A DNA stretch of 64,000 nt from Erythroxylum novogranatense (taxonomy: Eukaryota > Streptophyta > Magnoliopsida > Malpighiales > Erythroxylaceae), in assembly GCA_029891385.1 (NCBI GenBank), contig CM057233.1, positions 49,306,063 through 49,370,062 on the forward strand, read 5' to 3'. The position numbers and the translations under genes are program-made. This document shows, one piece after another, positions 23,663 to 36,240 of this stretch (positions are counted from its first letter, which is position 1; every line of letters starts with the position of its first letter). The notes below the pieces were generated by a model, which worked only from the letters and a program-made list of their open reading frames with translations, was not told the DNA's origin and did not search any database.

Positions 23663-25257
23663 TGTTGGATCGGAAAAAGAAAGCATGCTTAGTATGGAGA
23701 AACGATAGATTTCAAAACTTTTTAAGAAATCATCTTGTAGCGGAAGCAATATATCCAAATCAACATGCTAATCCATACATGATATGGTATAAGGATAATA
23801 AAACCAAGAACAAGATAAAATGAATTACCGACTCCTTCGCTACAGCTTTAAATCCTCGCTGCGCTATCCTCTCCTTCTTATATCCAAATCCTTTTCCTTT
23901 GAGTCTTTTCCTTTAGCAATCTATCTTCTTCCTTGTTGTAGTATCCTCAACCAATTAGATTTACCACTTGTTCTTCAAGGACAACTAGGTTAACAAAATC
24001 CTTTGGTGGGAAAGGAGAAGAAATATTTGGAGGAAATTTTCTTAGAAGAAGAAGAACCAAAATTGAAACTCTTTCAATTCTTTCACTTAGGAATTTCGGT
24101 TCTACCTTGCATGAAAGGAGAGAATGTCTAAAAACCATGCAAGAACCCTTTCTTACATCTCAATTTCGAAATATGCATCAATGGAAAGAGTGAGAGGCAT
24201 CCAATGCATCACTTACATTAATCACTCATCAAATAGCCAATAAATGAGACTTACTTCATTTATCTTTAAAATGGCTATTTGAAAAGACCATAACCTATAA
24301 TTGAATACCCATTTCGGTTTTGACAAGAAGAAAGAAGGAAGATGGTCCATCTAATGCACATCTTTCATCTTTAATCTAATGAATGCAAATAGGTTACATG
24401 CCAACATTAAAAGCCAACCATTAAACCATTTAATGGTAAGTTCATAACTCCATTTAATAATGATGAACCATAATAAAGACCATCTTTATTTAGTATTTTA
24501 ATGTCAAATGTGGTTACACATCTAACCTAACACAATTTTGAAATTGCTTCTTCTCCATTTAAAAAAAAATTGTTTTAATATAATTAATCTAATCAATTAC
24601 ATTAAACCAAAACAAGCCCATTTCTAAATGAACATATAGGCTTCCAATTAACCATTAATTAGTATAAGCCCATCATTCAATTATGGACTTCTAAAGCCTC
24701 GAAACTACTTCTTACTTAGCTTGATAACCTTCCTTAAAGCCAAGTGGGGAATCTTATTGGACTTTGATAATTCAAGCTCCAATAAGCCCATAAATAATTC
24801 AATCTCATTGGAATTAATTCTAGCTTATTAACTAAATGTCATTCCACTAAAGACAATTAGTTGAACTCTTGAATTATTAAATATTATGAGAATATTTCCA
24901 ATTGCAAATCCTATTTAGAACCTTATTATAGCCATCCGCACAACAAAGGGTAAAATTACCGTTTTGCCCTTATGTTGGTTTTTTCTTCTAGATCTCTCAT
25001 TTTACTTTATATGGTGATTAACACATAAGATCTCATCTTAGTGTTAAGACTTGATGGGTAGCTAGTCCATCAAACTCTTGGCGCCATTTAATCACCAAAT
25101 CTCCTTAAAACATCTAGAAGAGATGATAACACTATAAACTCTTTATTTGAGTGAATGTTCCTCGATACATGTTTCAATTAATAATTCCAACATGCGGAAC
25201 CTCGGATTAATACCTGTAAAAATCTATTCCGATCATATCAAGAATTATAATGAAACA
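23663..25257 (-). repeat. 3' LTR of copia element, outer segment
   Basis: Matches 40122-41712 nearly throughout. It starts TGTTGGATCGG where the other copy has TGTTGTATCGG. C1 copy 1 interrupts it at 25258 and it resumes at 34925. Confidence 0.92.
25253..25257. repeat. Target-site duplication AAACA, left
   Basis: Repeated exactly at 34920-34924. Confidence 0.93.
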
Positions 25258-27105
25258 TGTAGGAAAATCCCGGTAGGCATCACATGCCCACAAAGGCGGA
25301 ATTTAAAATTTTGAGTCCCGGATATTCCCAAAGCCGTGATCCATGTAAGTACAAACAATCAAACCATAACGACCAAAGGAGACCATCTCTAATGGTATCC
25401 GCAAGCAGAGGTCGAAAACCTAACCGGACAAACTCTTTTGACCCGGAATAGCTAGACTAAAGAAAGAGTGCTAGCTCTTACCTTAGCCTCAAGAGCAAAT
25501 GAGATGAACTTGGTGGAGCCTTGGAGAAGTAGAAGCAATCTTGAGAGGATGAGAGGAAGAAGGTGAAAATCAAATTTTCCAAGCTTAACCTTTAAACTTT
25601 CGACTCTTCTCTCTTCATCACCGTGCAAGCCTCCTTTCCATTCCTTCTTATATGTGTTTTAACACTTAAAACACATATAAAGGCTTGGTGGATGGCTCAT
25701 CCACGTAGGAGGCATAAAAATGCCTTAAAATGCTAAATAATGATGAAGTTTGACTTTTCAAACTTACATCTTCTCCTTCCATTTTGGTTCCACAGAAATG
25801 CATATATATATATATAATTAATTAATTATTTACTTAATTAATTAATATATATAATTGCTGAAGTGGTCCAGTCAAACTGGGGTCGGTCCTACCGCTACTG
25901 CAAGCCCCACCGTGAAAATCACCGGAAACTATTTTCAGCAATGTCGATGTCGCGATCTCATCGGGACATATCCCAATCTCATCGGGATCCATTTAATCCT
26001 ATTGCTCTCCAGATATCGGATCTCTGTCCGAAACTATTTTACAGATTCTCCGAGTCACTCTTATGCGTGTGACCCATTAGGTTCCCGGTTATGTTGGCCA
26101 CTTAGATTAATACTTAATCTGAGCAAGTCATGAGCGGTATCTAGCAACACATCATGACCCCCAATTGACCGGAAAGTAATTGGTTTGACTAATGAAACCA
26201 TATCACGAACCCTTCCATAGACAATTACCGTGCAATTCGTCCTTTCACCATGCTATACCCCACTTGGTTTGAGTATGGGCAATGTGTCAACTCTTACTAG
26301 ACTGATCAGATCAAATCTAGTCCAAGTGTAATCGGTTCTCGCCCTAGGACTCATTACTTTATATGTCCATGAAGACCATCTTCATGACATATGTATGCTC
26401 GGCGCCAGAGACTTCAAAGTAATGATCCCGATAAGAGGCCATGGGTATCTCTTCCGCTATAACGTAAGTGGTGAATCCTCTATTGGCTACTCAATTACCT
26501 TGAATACCTCAAGTCGCACTCCAATCACCACCCTATGAGCGACCTCCTCGAAAGGCAACAAGGAATGGAGTCAAAGTACGTAATCAAGATGCAAGATATC
26601 CTCGAGTACCTCAAGTCTAAGGATACTTGCACCATTGCTATGATGAGATTATCACCGACATTTATATAGACATCCATGTGATGATCTCATAGCGAGGTCA
26701 TCCAATGTACTTACTACCACTAGTAAGCATCCACATGTCAAATCCAAATATCTCAATATTTACAGCTTTACGAGATCCACCGCTGATCCAATCAAGAAGT
26801 TTGACATGTGCTAGTCTATCCGGATTAACGATGTCCATCCTCATTAATCCTATGACTAGGATAATTTAGATCTTGACATAATTGCACATGATAGGAATCT
26901 CAATAGTATGATCGCATCATAATTTCCTTCATGCTATGTCATGTATCAGGGACTTCATTAATTTGATTAAAGATCACTATCAATTCATAATAAAATGAAC
27001 ATAAAATAAATAAAATATGCCTTGCTTTATTTATTCATAAAGTCTCGCATATGACTATGAACAAAATGCGCTAAAGGGGATTGCCTTTAGGGCACTACTC
27101 TAACA
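25258..27105 (-). repeat. 3' LTR of C1 copy 1
   Basis: On the plus strand it runs from TGTAGGAAAATCCCGG to CTACTCTAACA. The sister LTR is at 33075. Unlike C1 copies 2 and 3 it has no AAGTCGACTT array at the U3 end (right side here). Confidence 0.94.
25801..25856. repeat. AT-only palindrome in C1 LTR
   Basis: An alternating AT stretch, TTAATTAATTAA on both sides of a short GTAAA-type centre, can fold into a hairpin of roughly 20 bp. It is present at the same place in all five C1 LTRs of the window. Confidence 0.8.
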
Positions 27106-27119
27106 ATCTCCCACTTGAC
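27106..27119 (-). other. Polypurine tract of C1 copy 1
   Basis: On the minus strand the sequence is GTCAAGTGGGAGAT, directly before the LTR. Confidence 0.88.
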
Positions 27120-27720
27120 CTAAAGCCAATCGCCTTGGTATCTAATACCATAAGCGAGTACATGAGAATCAAAATTCTTCTGTGACAATGGCTTTGTCAA
27201 CGGATCGACAATATTCTGCTCTGTGGAATTCTCACTATCGTGACATCACCTCGAGCAATGATCTCCCGAATCAAATGGTATCGGTGAGTACGTGTTTGGA
27301 TCGTTGATGAGAACTTGGCTCCTTTGCGGTATGAATAGCCCCAAAGTTGTCACAATACAATCAGATGGGTCCATCACATTAGGAACCACACCAAGTTCGA
27401 AATGAACTTCGATCCGAATCGCCTTCCTTTCTTTGCGTCGATGCGGCAATGTACTCTGCCTCGGTCGTTGAATCGTGATCGTCTCTGCTTGGAACTCTTC
27501 CAACCGATCGCTTCGCCATTTAGTGTGAAAACATAACCTGATTGGGACTTGAGTCGCCCTTATCAGTTGAAAACTGCATCTGATGCCCGCCACTGAGACT
27601 TCCATCTCCATATATCAAGAAAACATCCTTAGTTCTTCGCAGTACTTTAGATATTCTTGATGACCACCCATCGACCCTCACCAGATCCGATTGGTATCTG
27701 CTCGTAACACTTAGAGCATA
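27120..27720 (-). pseudogene. pol: RNase H, C1 copy 1
   Basis: The region is the expected RNase H position between RT and PPT and is clearly collinear with 53090-53715 of C1 copy 2, where MLCTRSDVSYAL, a KYLRSTKD stretch and HSDAS are readable. Here it is scattered over several frames, with no open stretch giving the full domain. The near-complementary match to C1 copy 3 (60880-61500) supports the assignment. Confidence 0.7.
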
Positions 27721-28690
27721 TGATACATCGGGTCTCAGTACATAGCATTAACGTATATAATAGATCCTATCGCAGACGATACGGGATCATATTCATACGC
27801 ATCATCTCATCCTGTGTCCGAGGACACATAGACTTCGAGTGTTATCCCATGAACAATGGGAAGAAACCTCTCTTGGATTGCTCCATGCTAAACCTCTTTA
27901 GCACCTTGTCTATGTATCGTTGATTGTGAAAGACTAAGCAACCTCTTGATCTATCTCTATAGATCTTTATCCCAAGGATATAAGTTGCTTCTCCAAGGTC
28001 TTTCATGGCAAATTGTTTGGACAACCAAATTTTCTTGATTGCGAGATTGAGACATCGTTTCCTAGCAACAATATGTCATCTACATATAACACAAGGAATA
28101 CGATCGCGGCTCCATTAACTTTCTTGTACACACGGTGTTCATCCGGATTTTGTGAGAAACCAAACTCTTTGATTGTCTCATCAAAACGGATATTCCAACT
28201 CTGGATGCTTGCTTCAATCCATCAATGGATTTACGAAGCTTGCATACCTTTTCGCCATCGGTGGAAATGAAGCCCTCGGGTTGTGTCATGTACACATCCT
28301 CACCGATTTCCATTCAGAAAGTCGTCTTCACATCCATTTGCCATATCTCATAATCATAATGAGCGGCAATGGCTGGGAGTATCTAATGGATTTAAGCATT
28401 GCTCTTTGATCAAGGTCTCGTCATAGTCAACTCCTTGTCTTTGACGAAAGCCTTTAGCCACAAGCCTTGCTTTATAGGTAATCACATTACCATCCATGTG
28501 ATTTTCTTCTTGAAAACCCATTTGCACCCTATAGGTTTTATCCTTCAGTGCATCAACCAAAGTCCATACTTGGTTTTCGTACATGGAATCCATTTGATTT
28601 CATGGCACGAAGCCATTTTTCGAACTCTGAACTCTTCGTAACCTCTTCATAGGTGGTAGGCTCATCATCCTCTATGAGCAATCGTCATTC
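27721..28690 (-). pseudogene. pol: Reverse transcriptase, C1 copy 1
   Basis: Three open pieces on the minus strand give the RT in order. 28593-28354 has MDSMYENQVWTLV and ITYKARLVAKGFRQRQGVDY. 28313-28080 has YMTQPEGFISTDGEKVCKL and IDGLKQASR, followed by a stretch ending in the ALCYM codons that correspond to the polymerase site. 28024-27842 has FAMKDLGEATYILGIKIYRD. Several single-base indels separate them. The enzyme would make cDNA in the particle. Confidence 0.87.
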
Positions 28691-28749
28691 TGCTCACTCA
28701 CGAGAAATCCATATCTTTCGAGAACAGGCGTATCCTACTTGACCTCACA

Positions 28750-29600
28750 ATTTCGTGTGTAGTAGAAGGTTGAATCACCTCATTTGTATGAGTTCAGCTT
28801 TGAGTTCGAGCGATTGATCGCGTCGTCCGAGAGCATCTTGAACTTCTTGAAGTTCAACTTTGCTCCCACCGCCTCTTTTAAAAGAAACTCTTTCTCTAAA
28901 AGACAGATGCATCAAAACAAACACCTTTTGTTACTCGATGAAGGTAGAATTGATATCCTCTTGTTTCCTTAGGATATCCTACGAACAAACACTTGTCGAT
29001 TTTGCTCCAAGCTTATCTCGACCGTGTCCGCTTCACATAAGCGGACAACCCCATACTTTCAAATAAGAAAGATAAGGTTTCTTGTTAGTCCACATCTCAT
29101 ATGGAGTAACATCAATCGCTTTGATGGAACTCGCTTAACAAGTAAACAATTTGTCTCAAGTGCATATCCCCAAAGGATTTTGGTAGCTGTCAGTAAAGCC
29201 CATCATAGATCGTACCATGTCCAACAAGGTTCGATTTCTCCTTTCTGCCACACCATTATCTTTGTGGTGTGTAAGGAGGGTCCATGAGATAATATCCCAT
29301 TATCTCGAGATAATCAAAACTCTTGGTCTAAGTATTCACCACCACGATCGATCGTAATGTTTTGATACTTTTACCAAGTTGTTTTTCTACTTCATTTCTG
29401 AATTGTTTGAACTTTTCAAGCGCTTGATTTGTATCTCATCGACATCTGGTACCCATATCGAGAATAATCATCGATAAAGGTAATGAAATAACGGCAACCA
29501 CTTCGGCATGGATGGACATCGGACCACATACATCCGAATGTATTAGGTCTAATAATCCAGATCACTGTTCACCCTTTCCTTAAAAGGTAACTTAGTCATC
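28750..29600 (-). pseudogene. pol: Integrase core and C terminus, C1 copy 1
   Basis: The DDE core follows the zinc region but is broken. Fragments corresponding to SDVCGPMSIHA, FITFIDDYSRYGY, and the WGCPAYVKR/KLGAK C-terminal piece can be followed by comparison with C1 copy 2 (51440-52100). No single frame covers the three catalytic acidic residues. Confidence 0.75.
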
Positions 29601-29881
29601 TTGCCTAATAAACAAGATTCACATGTGTCATATGATTCATAATCGAATGACCCTAAACTTCCAATCTTGTGGAGCTTAGCGATGCGTCTCTCATTTATAT
29701 GGCCAAGGCGACAATGCCATAAGTAAGTTGATTTTAAATTATCTCTTTTATGTCTTTTAGCGTCATTGACATTCATAACCGGATGTGACATATCTAATAT
29801 GTAAATTCCATTGCATAATGTACCAGTACCATAAAGCATTCCATTTGAACTAATAGAACAACCATTGTTATCAAAAGACAA
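29549..29881 (-). pseudogene. pol: Pre-integrase HHCC zinc region, C1 copy 1
   Basis: An open 110-codon piece with LWHCRLGHINERRIAKLHK followed by DTCESCLLGKMTKLPF. The H-x3-H and C-x2-C residues of the GAG-pre-integrase/zinc-binding domain are intact. It lies directly upstream of the integrase core. Confidence 0.9.
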
Positions 29882-30150
29882 ATGGAAACCAAATTCTATT
29901 TAAACAAGAAATGATAATATGTTCTTTGTTAACACGGTACAAAATAACAATCATCCAAGTTAAGTACAAGCCCACTGGGAGTGTCAAAACATAAGTCCCT
30001 ACGGCTAATGCAGCAACTCTTGCTCCATTGCCAACACGCAGTCCATATCTCCCTTTATGAGTCGCCATCGTCCCGAGGCCTGCGATATCATTGCATATGT
30101 GTGAGCCACAACCGTATCTAATACCCATATGTTATGATCGAAGCAGATGA
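29871..30150 (-). pseudogene. pol: Aspartic protease, C1 copy 1
   Basis: The piece YGCGSHICNDIAGLGT with VGNGARVAALAVGTY downstream is the copia retropepsin region. The catalytic triad, DTG in the family, falls at a frame break (IRYGCGS here), so the active-site Asp is not in frame with the rest. Confidence 0.82.
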
Positions 30151-30224
30151 TAACCTCGATGACAAACATACTGAAGAAGTCGAGGCGGTGATGCCTTCTT
30201 CCTTCGATTCTTCGAGATAGATTT

Positions 30225-31001
30225 TGCGATTACACCTCCAATGACCGGTCTTTACGCAATGAAAGCGGTACCTTTTGGTGCGATCTCTTTGGTCTTCTTC
30301 TTGCCTTTCGCTGCACTTCCTTTCGACTTCGAGCCTTTTCTTCTTCTTTCCTCTTCTTGGAAGCGGAGGAAGAAGAATCCACCAATAGAACGCCTTGCTA
30401 TCTTGCTTGATAACTTGTTCTCATTGTCTTGGAGCGATTGATCACTCGGGAATTGTGGTGGATATTTGGTTCATTCGATAGTTCAACACAAACCGTGAAT
30501 AACTATCGACAAACCAACAAGAATTAAGTCTATACTTAACTCGAATCCATCACAAAACCTAAGACGGCCAACCTCTCAATATAGCCATTCATCTTGATGC
30601 ATATTGCACCGCAGATGAACCAGAGTCATCTTCGTTGTAAAGAGCAACCTTGAGGTCTCGAACCGTTCGGACCGTGCTTGCTCATCAAACAACTCTCTAA
30701 GATGAAACACTATCGTGTGAGCATCCATAGACTCGTCTTTATACTGCAGCTCGGTGACATCGATGCAAGCATAATGCGGTGGTTATGTCACCGCCTTTTA
30801 GATGCTACGATATGCCTTCTGATCATCATCAGAAGCTCCTTCAGGAAGTGGATCCGGAAGCGGAAAATCAAGAATATATCCTAGATCCTCAGATCTGAGA
30901 ACAATTCTCAGATTTCGCAGCCAATCAAGAAAATTTGGTCCAGTTAATTTGTTTGCATCCATTAGTGAGCGAAGATTCACACTAGTCGACATCTTGATCA
31001 A
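30225..31001 (-). pseudogene. gag: gag, C1 copy 1
   Basis: The N terminus is open from the ATG at 31001 (MIKMSTSVNLRSLMDANKLT, then GPNFLDWLRNLRIVL). This is the start of a copia gag with the UBN2/Retrotran_gag_2 type domain, after which the frame breaks near 30798. The zinc knuckle at about 30235-30275 reads GTAFHC-KTGHW across two frames: compared with the family pattern CFHCGKTGHW one T of a CTG is missing and ACTGG is written ACCGG. The ATG at 30992 (MSTSV) is an equally likely start. Confidence 0.85.
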
Positions 31002-33059
31002 CCTAAGCGTAGAGAGAAAGAAAGTTAGAATAGGATTAAATGTATGCTCATAAGGACTTAAATGACATACATATGACTCCCACTAGTTTCAACAGAATCC
31101 ATAACCCTCATCATGAATCCATGAAACAAAATGACACATTGACCTAGTGGGTCGATATCCGACATTGCTAAGAATGACCTCGAGGTTAGCTCAACAAGTC
31201 ACCTTAGGTCAATCGGTAGAATCGGTCATACCAATTGCATCATCGATGATCGACATTAAGAATGACCTTGAGGTTAGCTCAACAAGCCATCTTATGTCTC
31301 GGAGGTATCGGACATACCAATTACATCTTAGACACAACTATCGATCGGTCTTATCAACGGTTGATGTATGCACATACATTGGGTTATCAACACTTGATGC
31401 GCATTACATCGATGTACACTACCCAACTTCGCCTCTGTCCACGCTTGACGCGAGGTTAGCTCAACAAATCAACGCTTCTAGGAAAACCGACCCATTAATC
31501 CGAAAATCATATTTTCATGATTTGAACATATTCGTATAGAGTGAGCTTGAGGTTAGCTCAACAACCCAACCTATAAGAACTCGGTTCTTACCATATTAAT
31601 GGAAGGCGTTAGTTTTCATATTTTAAGTGAGGGATTTTAGGTCTCATCTAATTAATCTCATCCAAGGATCATAGTCACCATGACTATATGGTCCGATTTA
31701 GGGCATTGCATCAATCACATTGAATTTATACCAAAATCACCCATCATCCCACCAGGCATGATATAAGTCGACTTGTATATGTATAAGTGGACTTATGGCT
31801 CTATATAAGTTGACTTATGTATGTGTAAGTCGAAACTTGTGCAGCAATGCATGAACAAGTCGACTTGTACCATTGTGCAAGTCGACTTATTAGTCTGATG
31901 CACAAAACAAGTCGATTTATGAACATATAAGTCGACTTGTTCATTAATGCATTTGAATTGCTATCTAATCGGCTAATTCTCAATCCAGGCATTTCCAATT
32001 CACAACACCAATATAACAAGTATATAAACCTTTATATTAATGTGCTAATGAAACATTTTCATCAACTCATGCATGCCATATAGTCTAACTATATATGAAA
32101 ACCTTGAACCGATTAATCCACCATTAATCACTAGATTTCCACATAATTCAAGGACACCAAATTATCATGCTAAGTATCTCTAGGTAGGCTAAACGTTATC
32201 AAGATTACTCCGGCACTTGTCACAAAAAATTGCGACGGCCAAAATAACCAAGATAACGGAATAAGCTAACGAGACGCTAAAGTGACCTATTCGATATCCA
32301 AAAATTATTGGAAACCTAAATTCAAGAATCTCAACTTGGCATGCATACCAGATCAATATAACACATTTTTAATCACTATAAAAATGATTCATGGCATTGG
32401 AACAGAAAATAACACAATCAATCATTCCAAACAAAACAGCCCCAGCAAGTTTCTCAAAACTGCTAAGCTCAACATTTTTCTCAAAATGACCATTGAAACA
32501 CTTTCAATAAATTCTGAGAAACTTACAGAGGTTAAAAAATGTTCCCAACATGCTCCATGAATTTTTCTAGGATTTATTTCCCACAAAAACTCATTGAACC
32601 TCAGCAATCTAGCCGAACCAGAATCTGTGTTCTCCAACAGACATTCCCATCAGCACACAAGAAATTCGGAAATAAATGGTAAATCACCTTGAAAACATTT
32701 TTCCATCCACAGAGACATTCAAAAACATCTTAGGGACATGTCGGTGAAAACCAATCCGAAAAACAATGTTTCTAGAATTTATTCTCGAATTTACAAGCAT
32801 ACCTGTTTCAGAAACGTTCAACAAGACAGCATCCGAAAATTGAGGGAATTAAATAGCAAAACCATATCAAATCAAATTGATAAATTCTCATCTTTCACAA
32901 ACATATTCTATAACATGTTATGAACAATTCTGAGCAAGAAATTTAGAAAACATGCATCTCTATACTGATTCGAAATTCACACAAATAACATGCATCAGCA
33001 GCTCAATTCACTAAGGAACTCCGACCTAGTTATCATTTCGATCGCTTATACAACACAAG
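31002..33059 (-). other. Long untranslated leader of C1 copy 1, with two repeat arrays
   Basis: Two kilobases separate the PBS from gag, unusually long for copia. The gag-proximal part (about 31150-31570) has four widely spaced copies of GAGGTTAGCTCAACAA. The next part (31765-31938) has the AAGTCGACTT array. C1 copy 2 has the same architecture at 48043-50020. Open frames here carry no motif. Confidence 0.75.
31765..31938. repeat. AAGTCGACTT array in C1 copy 1 leader
   Basis: Eight units, about four perfect, at intervals of roughly 15-35 bases, usually as ATAAGTCGACTTGT or ACAAGTCGACTTAT. Some units have decayed to AAGTGGACTT or AAGTTGACTT. Confidence 0.92.
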
Positions 33060-33073
33060 TGGCTCTGATACCA
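33060..33073 (-). other. Primer-binding site of C1 copy 1
   Basis: On the minus strand TGGTATCAGAGCCA, one base from the LTR; initiator Met tRNA type. Confidence 0.92.
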
Positions 33074-33074
33074 T

Positions 33075-34919
33075 TGTAGGAAAATCCCGGTAGGCATCAC
33101 ATGCCCACAGTGCGAATTTAAAATTTTGAGTCCCGGACATTCCCCAAAGCCAGGATCCATGTGTAAGTACAAACAATCAAACCATAACGACCAAAGGAGA
33201 CCGTCTCTAACAGTATCCACGCAGGTCGTCGAAAACCTAACCGGACAAACTCTTTTGACCCAGGAATAGCTAGACTAAAGAAAAGAGTGCTAGCTCTTAC
33301 CTTAGCCTTGAAGAGCAAATGAGATGAACTTGGTGGAGCCTTGGAGAAGTAGAAGCAATCTTGAGAGGATGAGAGGAAGAAGGTGAAAATCAAATTTTCC
33401 AAGCTTAACCTTTAAACTTTCGACTCTTCTCTCTTCATCACCGTGCAAGCCTCCTTTCCATTCCTTCTTATATGTGTTTTAACACTTAAAACACATATAA
33501 AGGCTTGGTGGATGGCTCATCCACGTAGGAGGCATAAAAATGCCTTAAAATGCTAAATAATGATGAAGTTTGACTTTTCAAACTTACATCTTCTCCTTCC
33601 ATTTTGGTTCCACCGAAATGCATATATATATATATAATTAATTAATTATTTACTTAATTAATTAATATATATAATTGCTGAAGTGGTCCAACAAACCGAG
33701 GTCGGTCCTACTGACTGCCGGCCCACGGCTTAAAAATCACCGAAACGGTTTTGGCGAATGTCGATGTCGCGATCTCATCGGGACATATCCCAATCTCATC
33801 GGGATCCATTTAATCCTATTGCTCTCCGGATATCAAATCTCGTCCAAACTATTTTACAGATTCTCTGAGTCACTCTTATGCGTGTGACCCATTAGGTTCC
33901 CGGTTATGTTGGCCACTTAGATTAACACTTAATCTGAGCAAGTCATGAGCGGTATCTAGCAACACATCATGACCCCCAATTGACCGGAAAGTAATTGGTT
34001 TGACTAATGAAACCATATCACGAACTCTTCCATAGACAATTACAATGCAATTCGTCCTTTCACCATGCTATACCCCACTTGGTTTGAGTATGGGCAATGT
34101 GTCAACTCTTACTAGACTGATCAGATCAAATCTAGTCCAAGTGTAATCAGTTCTCGTCCTAGGACTCATTACTTTATATGTCCATGAAGACAATCTTCAT
34201 GACATATGTATGCTCCGACGCCAGAGACTTCAAAGTAATGATCCTGATAAGAGGCCATGGGTATCTCTTCTGCTATAACAGAAGTGGTGAATCCTCTATT
34301 GACTACTCAATTACCTTCGAATACCTCAAGTCGCACCCAATCACCACCCTATGAGCGACCTCCGAAAGGCAACAAGGAATGGAGTCAAAGTACGTAATCA
34401 AGACTAAGATATCCTCGAGTACCTCAAGTCTAAGGATACTTGCACCATTGCTATGATGAGATTATCACCGACATTTATATAGGACATCCATGTGATGATC
34501 TCATAGCGAGGTCATCCAATGTACTTACTACCACTAGTAAGCATCCACATGTCAAATCCAAATATCTCAATATTTACGGTTTTACGAGATCCACCGCTTG
34601 ATCCAATCAAGAAGTTTGACATGTGCTAGTCTATCCGGATTAACGATGTCCACCTCATTAATCCTATGACTAGGGATAATTTAGATACTGACATAATTGC
34701 ACATGATAGGAATCTCAATAGTATGATCGCATCATAATTTCCTTCATGCTATGTCATGTATCAGGGACTTCATTAATTTGATTAAAGATCACTATCAATT
34801 CATAATAAAATGAACATCAAATAAATGAAATATGCCTTGCTTTATTTATTCATAAAGTCTGTACATGACTATGAACAAAATGCGCTAAAGGGGATTGCCT
34901 TTAGGGCACTACTCTAACA
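33075..34919 (-). repeat. 5' LTR of C1 copy 1
   Basis: Sister of 25258-27105. About 240 bases at 33420-33660 are identical to 25620-25860 except one site, while differences elsewhere cluster at CAG/CTG/CCGG sites. The AT palindrome is at 33621-33676. Confidence 0.94.
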
Positions 34920-34924
34920 AAACA
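34920..34924. repeat. Target-site duplication AAACA, right
   Basis: Exact copy of 25253-25257. Confidence 0.93.
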
Positions 34925-35419
34925 CATATGAGTTCACCACTCATCAAGATTGTGGTTCATAATAAGCGAATGCTTAAGTTGTATGTTTTAAGATTAAAGT
35001 AACGACCCACTTTATTCTTGAAAACATACTTGATTCCAGATTCATTTAATAGTGCCATTATCGATAGTCTACTACTATCATGATATGAAACTCATCATTC
35101 CCTTTAAATAAACTCCTTTACTTATATGGAGATAAATCGCAACACTACAGTCTAAACCATAATCAAACGACCAACTTGATTATTCAACTGTGAATCAATT
35201 AATTCAGATTCTAATAATATACATGTTTCCCATACATCTCTATGTATATATATATTACTTACAAATGAATCTTGGTACCTTATGACCAGATATATAATGC
35301 TCATATAGATAAAACCAAACTCTTTTGTTTTATTAATAATAAATATTTTCATTACAAAACTGTAACTGAAGAAGATAAAGTTACATGTAAATACACTTGC
35401 TTTCCAGGGCACTATATTT
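34925..35419 (-). repeat. 3' LTR of copia element, inner segment, truncated
   Basis: Matches 41711-42190. The homology stops at CACTATATTT; the last 14 bases of the LTR (ACATAACTCCAACA in the other copy) are absent and RT sequence follows directly. Confidence 0.9.
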
Positions 35420-36240
35420 TAGGTGCTTGTTCCTTTGAAAGTTTGATTCCATGTCTAGTAGGAGTGAAACCCCTCTTGGAATCTTGCATGGCGAACTTAT
35501 TGAGCATATTCTCAATGTAGGTTAGTTGAGACAAAACTATCTTCTTGTTCTTACGATCCCTTATAAGTTTGATCCCTAAAACATAGGTAGCCTCTCCCAA
35601 ATCTTTCATTGAAAACTGTTCATTCAGCCATCCCTTAACCGGAGCTAACATTCCCACATCATTCCCAATGAGCAGAATGTCATCAACATACAGGATTAGG
35701 AAAGTAACCTTACCTTCTTGTATTCTTTTGTAAACACAAGGCTCATCTAAGTTTTGTATGAACCCATAGGTTTTGATAGCCTTATCAAACCTAATGTTCC
35801 AAGACCTAGATGCTTGCTTAAGTCCATAAATGGACCTTTGCAACTTGCAAACCTTATGTTCATTACCTAGCTCAATGAATCCTTCTGGTTGGGCTATATA
35901 AATGGTCTCCTCAAAATCTCCATTCAAAAATGCGGTCTTGACATCCATTTGCCATATTTCATAATCAAAATAGGCTACTATGGCCAAAAGAATCCTGATG
36001 GACTTAAGCATGGCAACTGTAGAAAAAGTCTCCTCGTAGTCTATACCCTCCTTTTGAGTATAGCCTTTAGCTACCAATCTAGCTTTAAAGGTCTCTACCT
36101 TTCCATCCGATCCCTTTTCCTTTGTAGATCCATTTACACCCTATGGTTTTTAGACACAGTGGTAGATCTACAAGACCTGCACTTCATTAGTATACATAGA
36201 ATCTATTTCCGATTCCATTGCCTTGAGCCATTTTCTGCAT
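35412..36240 (-). pseudogene. pol: Reverse transcriptase of the 23663-42204 copia, fused into its LTR
   Basis: A 221-codon open stretch (36077-35412) holds most of RT: VAKGYTQKEGIDYEETFS, IWQMDVKTAFLNGDFEE with the first catalytic Asp, YIAQPEGFI, RSIYGLKQASRSWN, LILYVDDILLIGND with the YVDD site, and FSMKDLGEATYVLGIK. It ends HGIKLSKEQAP and runs into the 3' LTR, where the stop lies. The N-terminal part (36078-36240) is frameshifted. RNase H, normally 150 or so codons more, has been deleted. This is the longest uninterrupted pol piece of the minus-strand copia elements. Confidence 0.93.

Larger units (their letters stand above)
25258..34919 (-). mobile_element. Ty1/copia family C1, copy 1, full length, minus strand
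   Basis: Complete-length element of 9.66 kb with LTRs 25258-27105 and 33075-34919, minus-strand PBS at 33060-33073, minus-strand PPT at 27106-27119, and an exact AAACA duplication. Coding order on the minus strand is gag, protease, integrase, RT, RNase H. All parts are broken by small indels. The RT and RNase H sequence is closest in style to Angela/Tork copia. It is the innermost element of the nest, so it arrived after the copia element around it. Confidence 0.93.
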
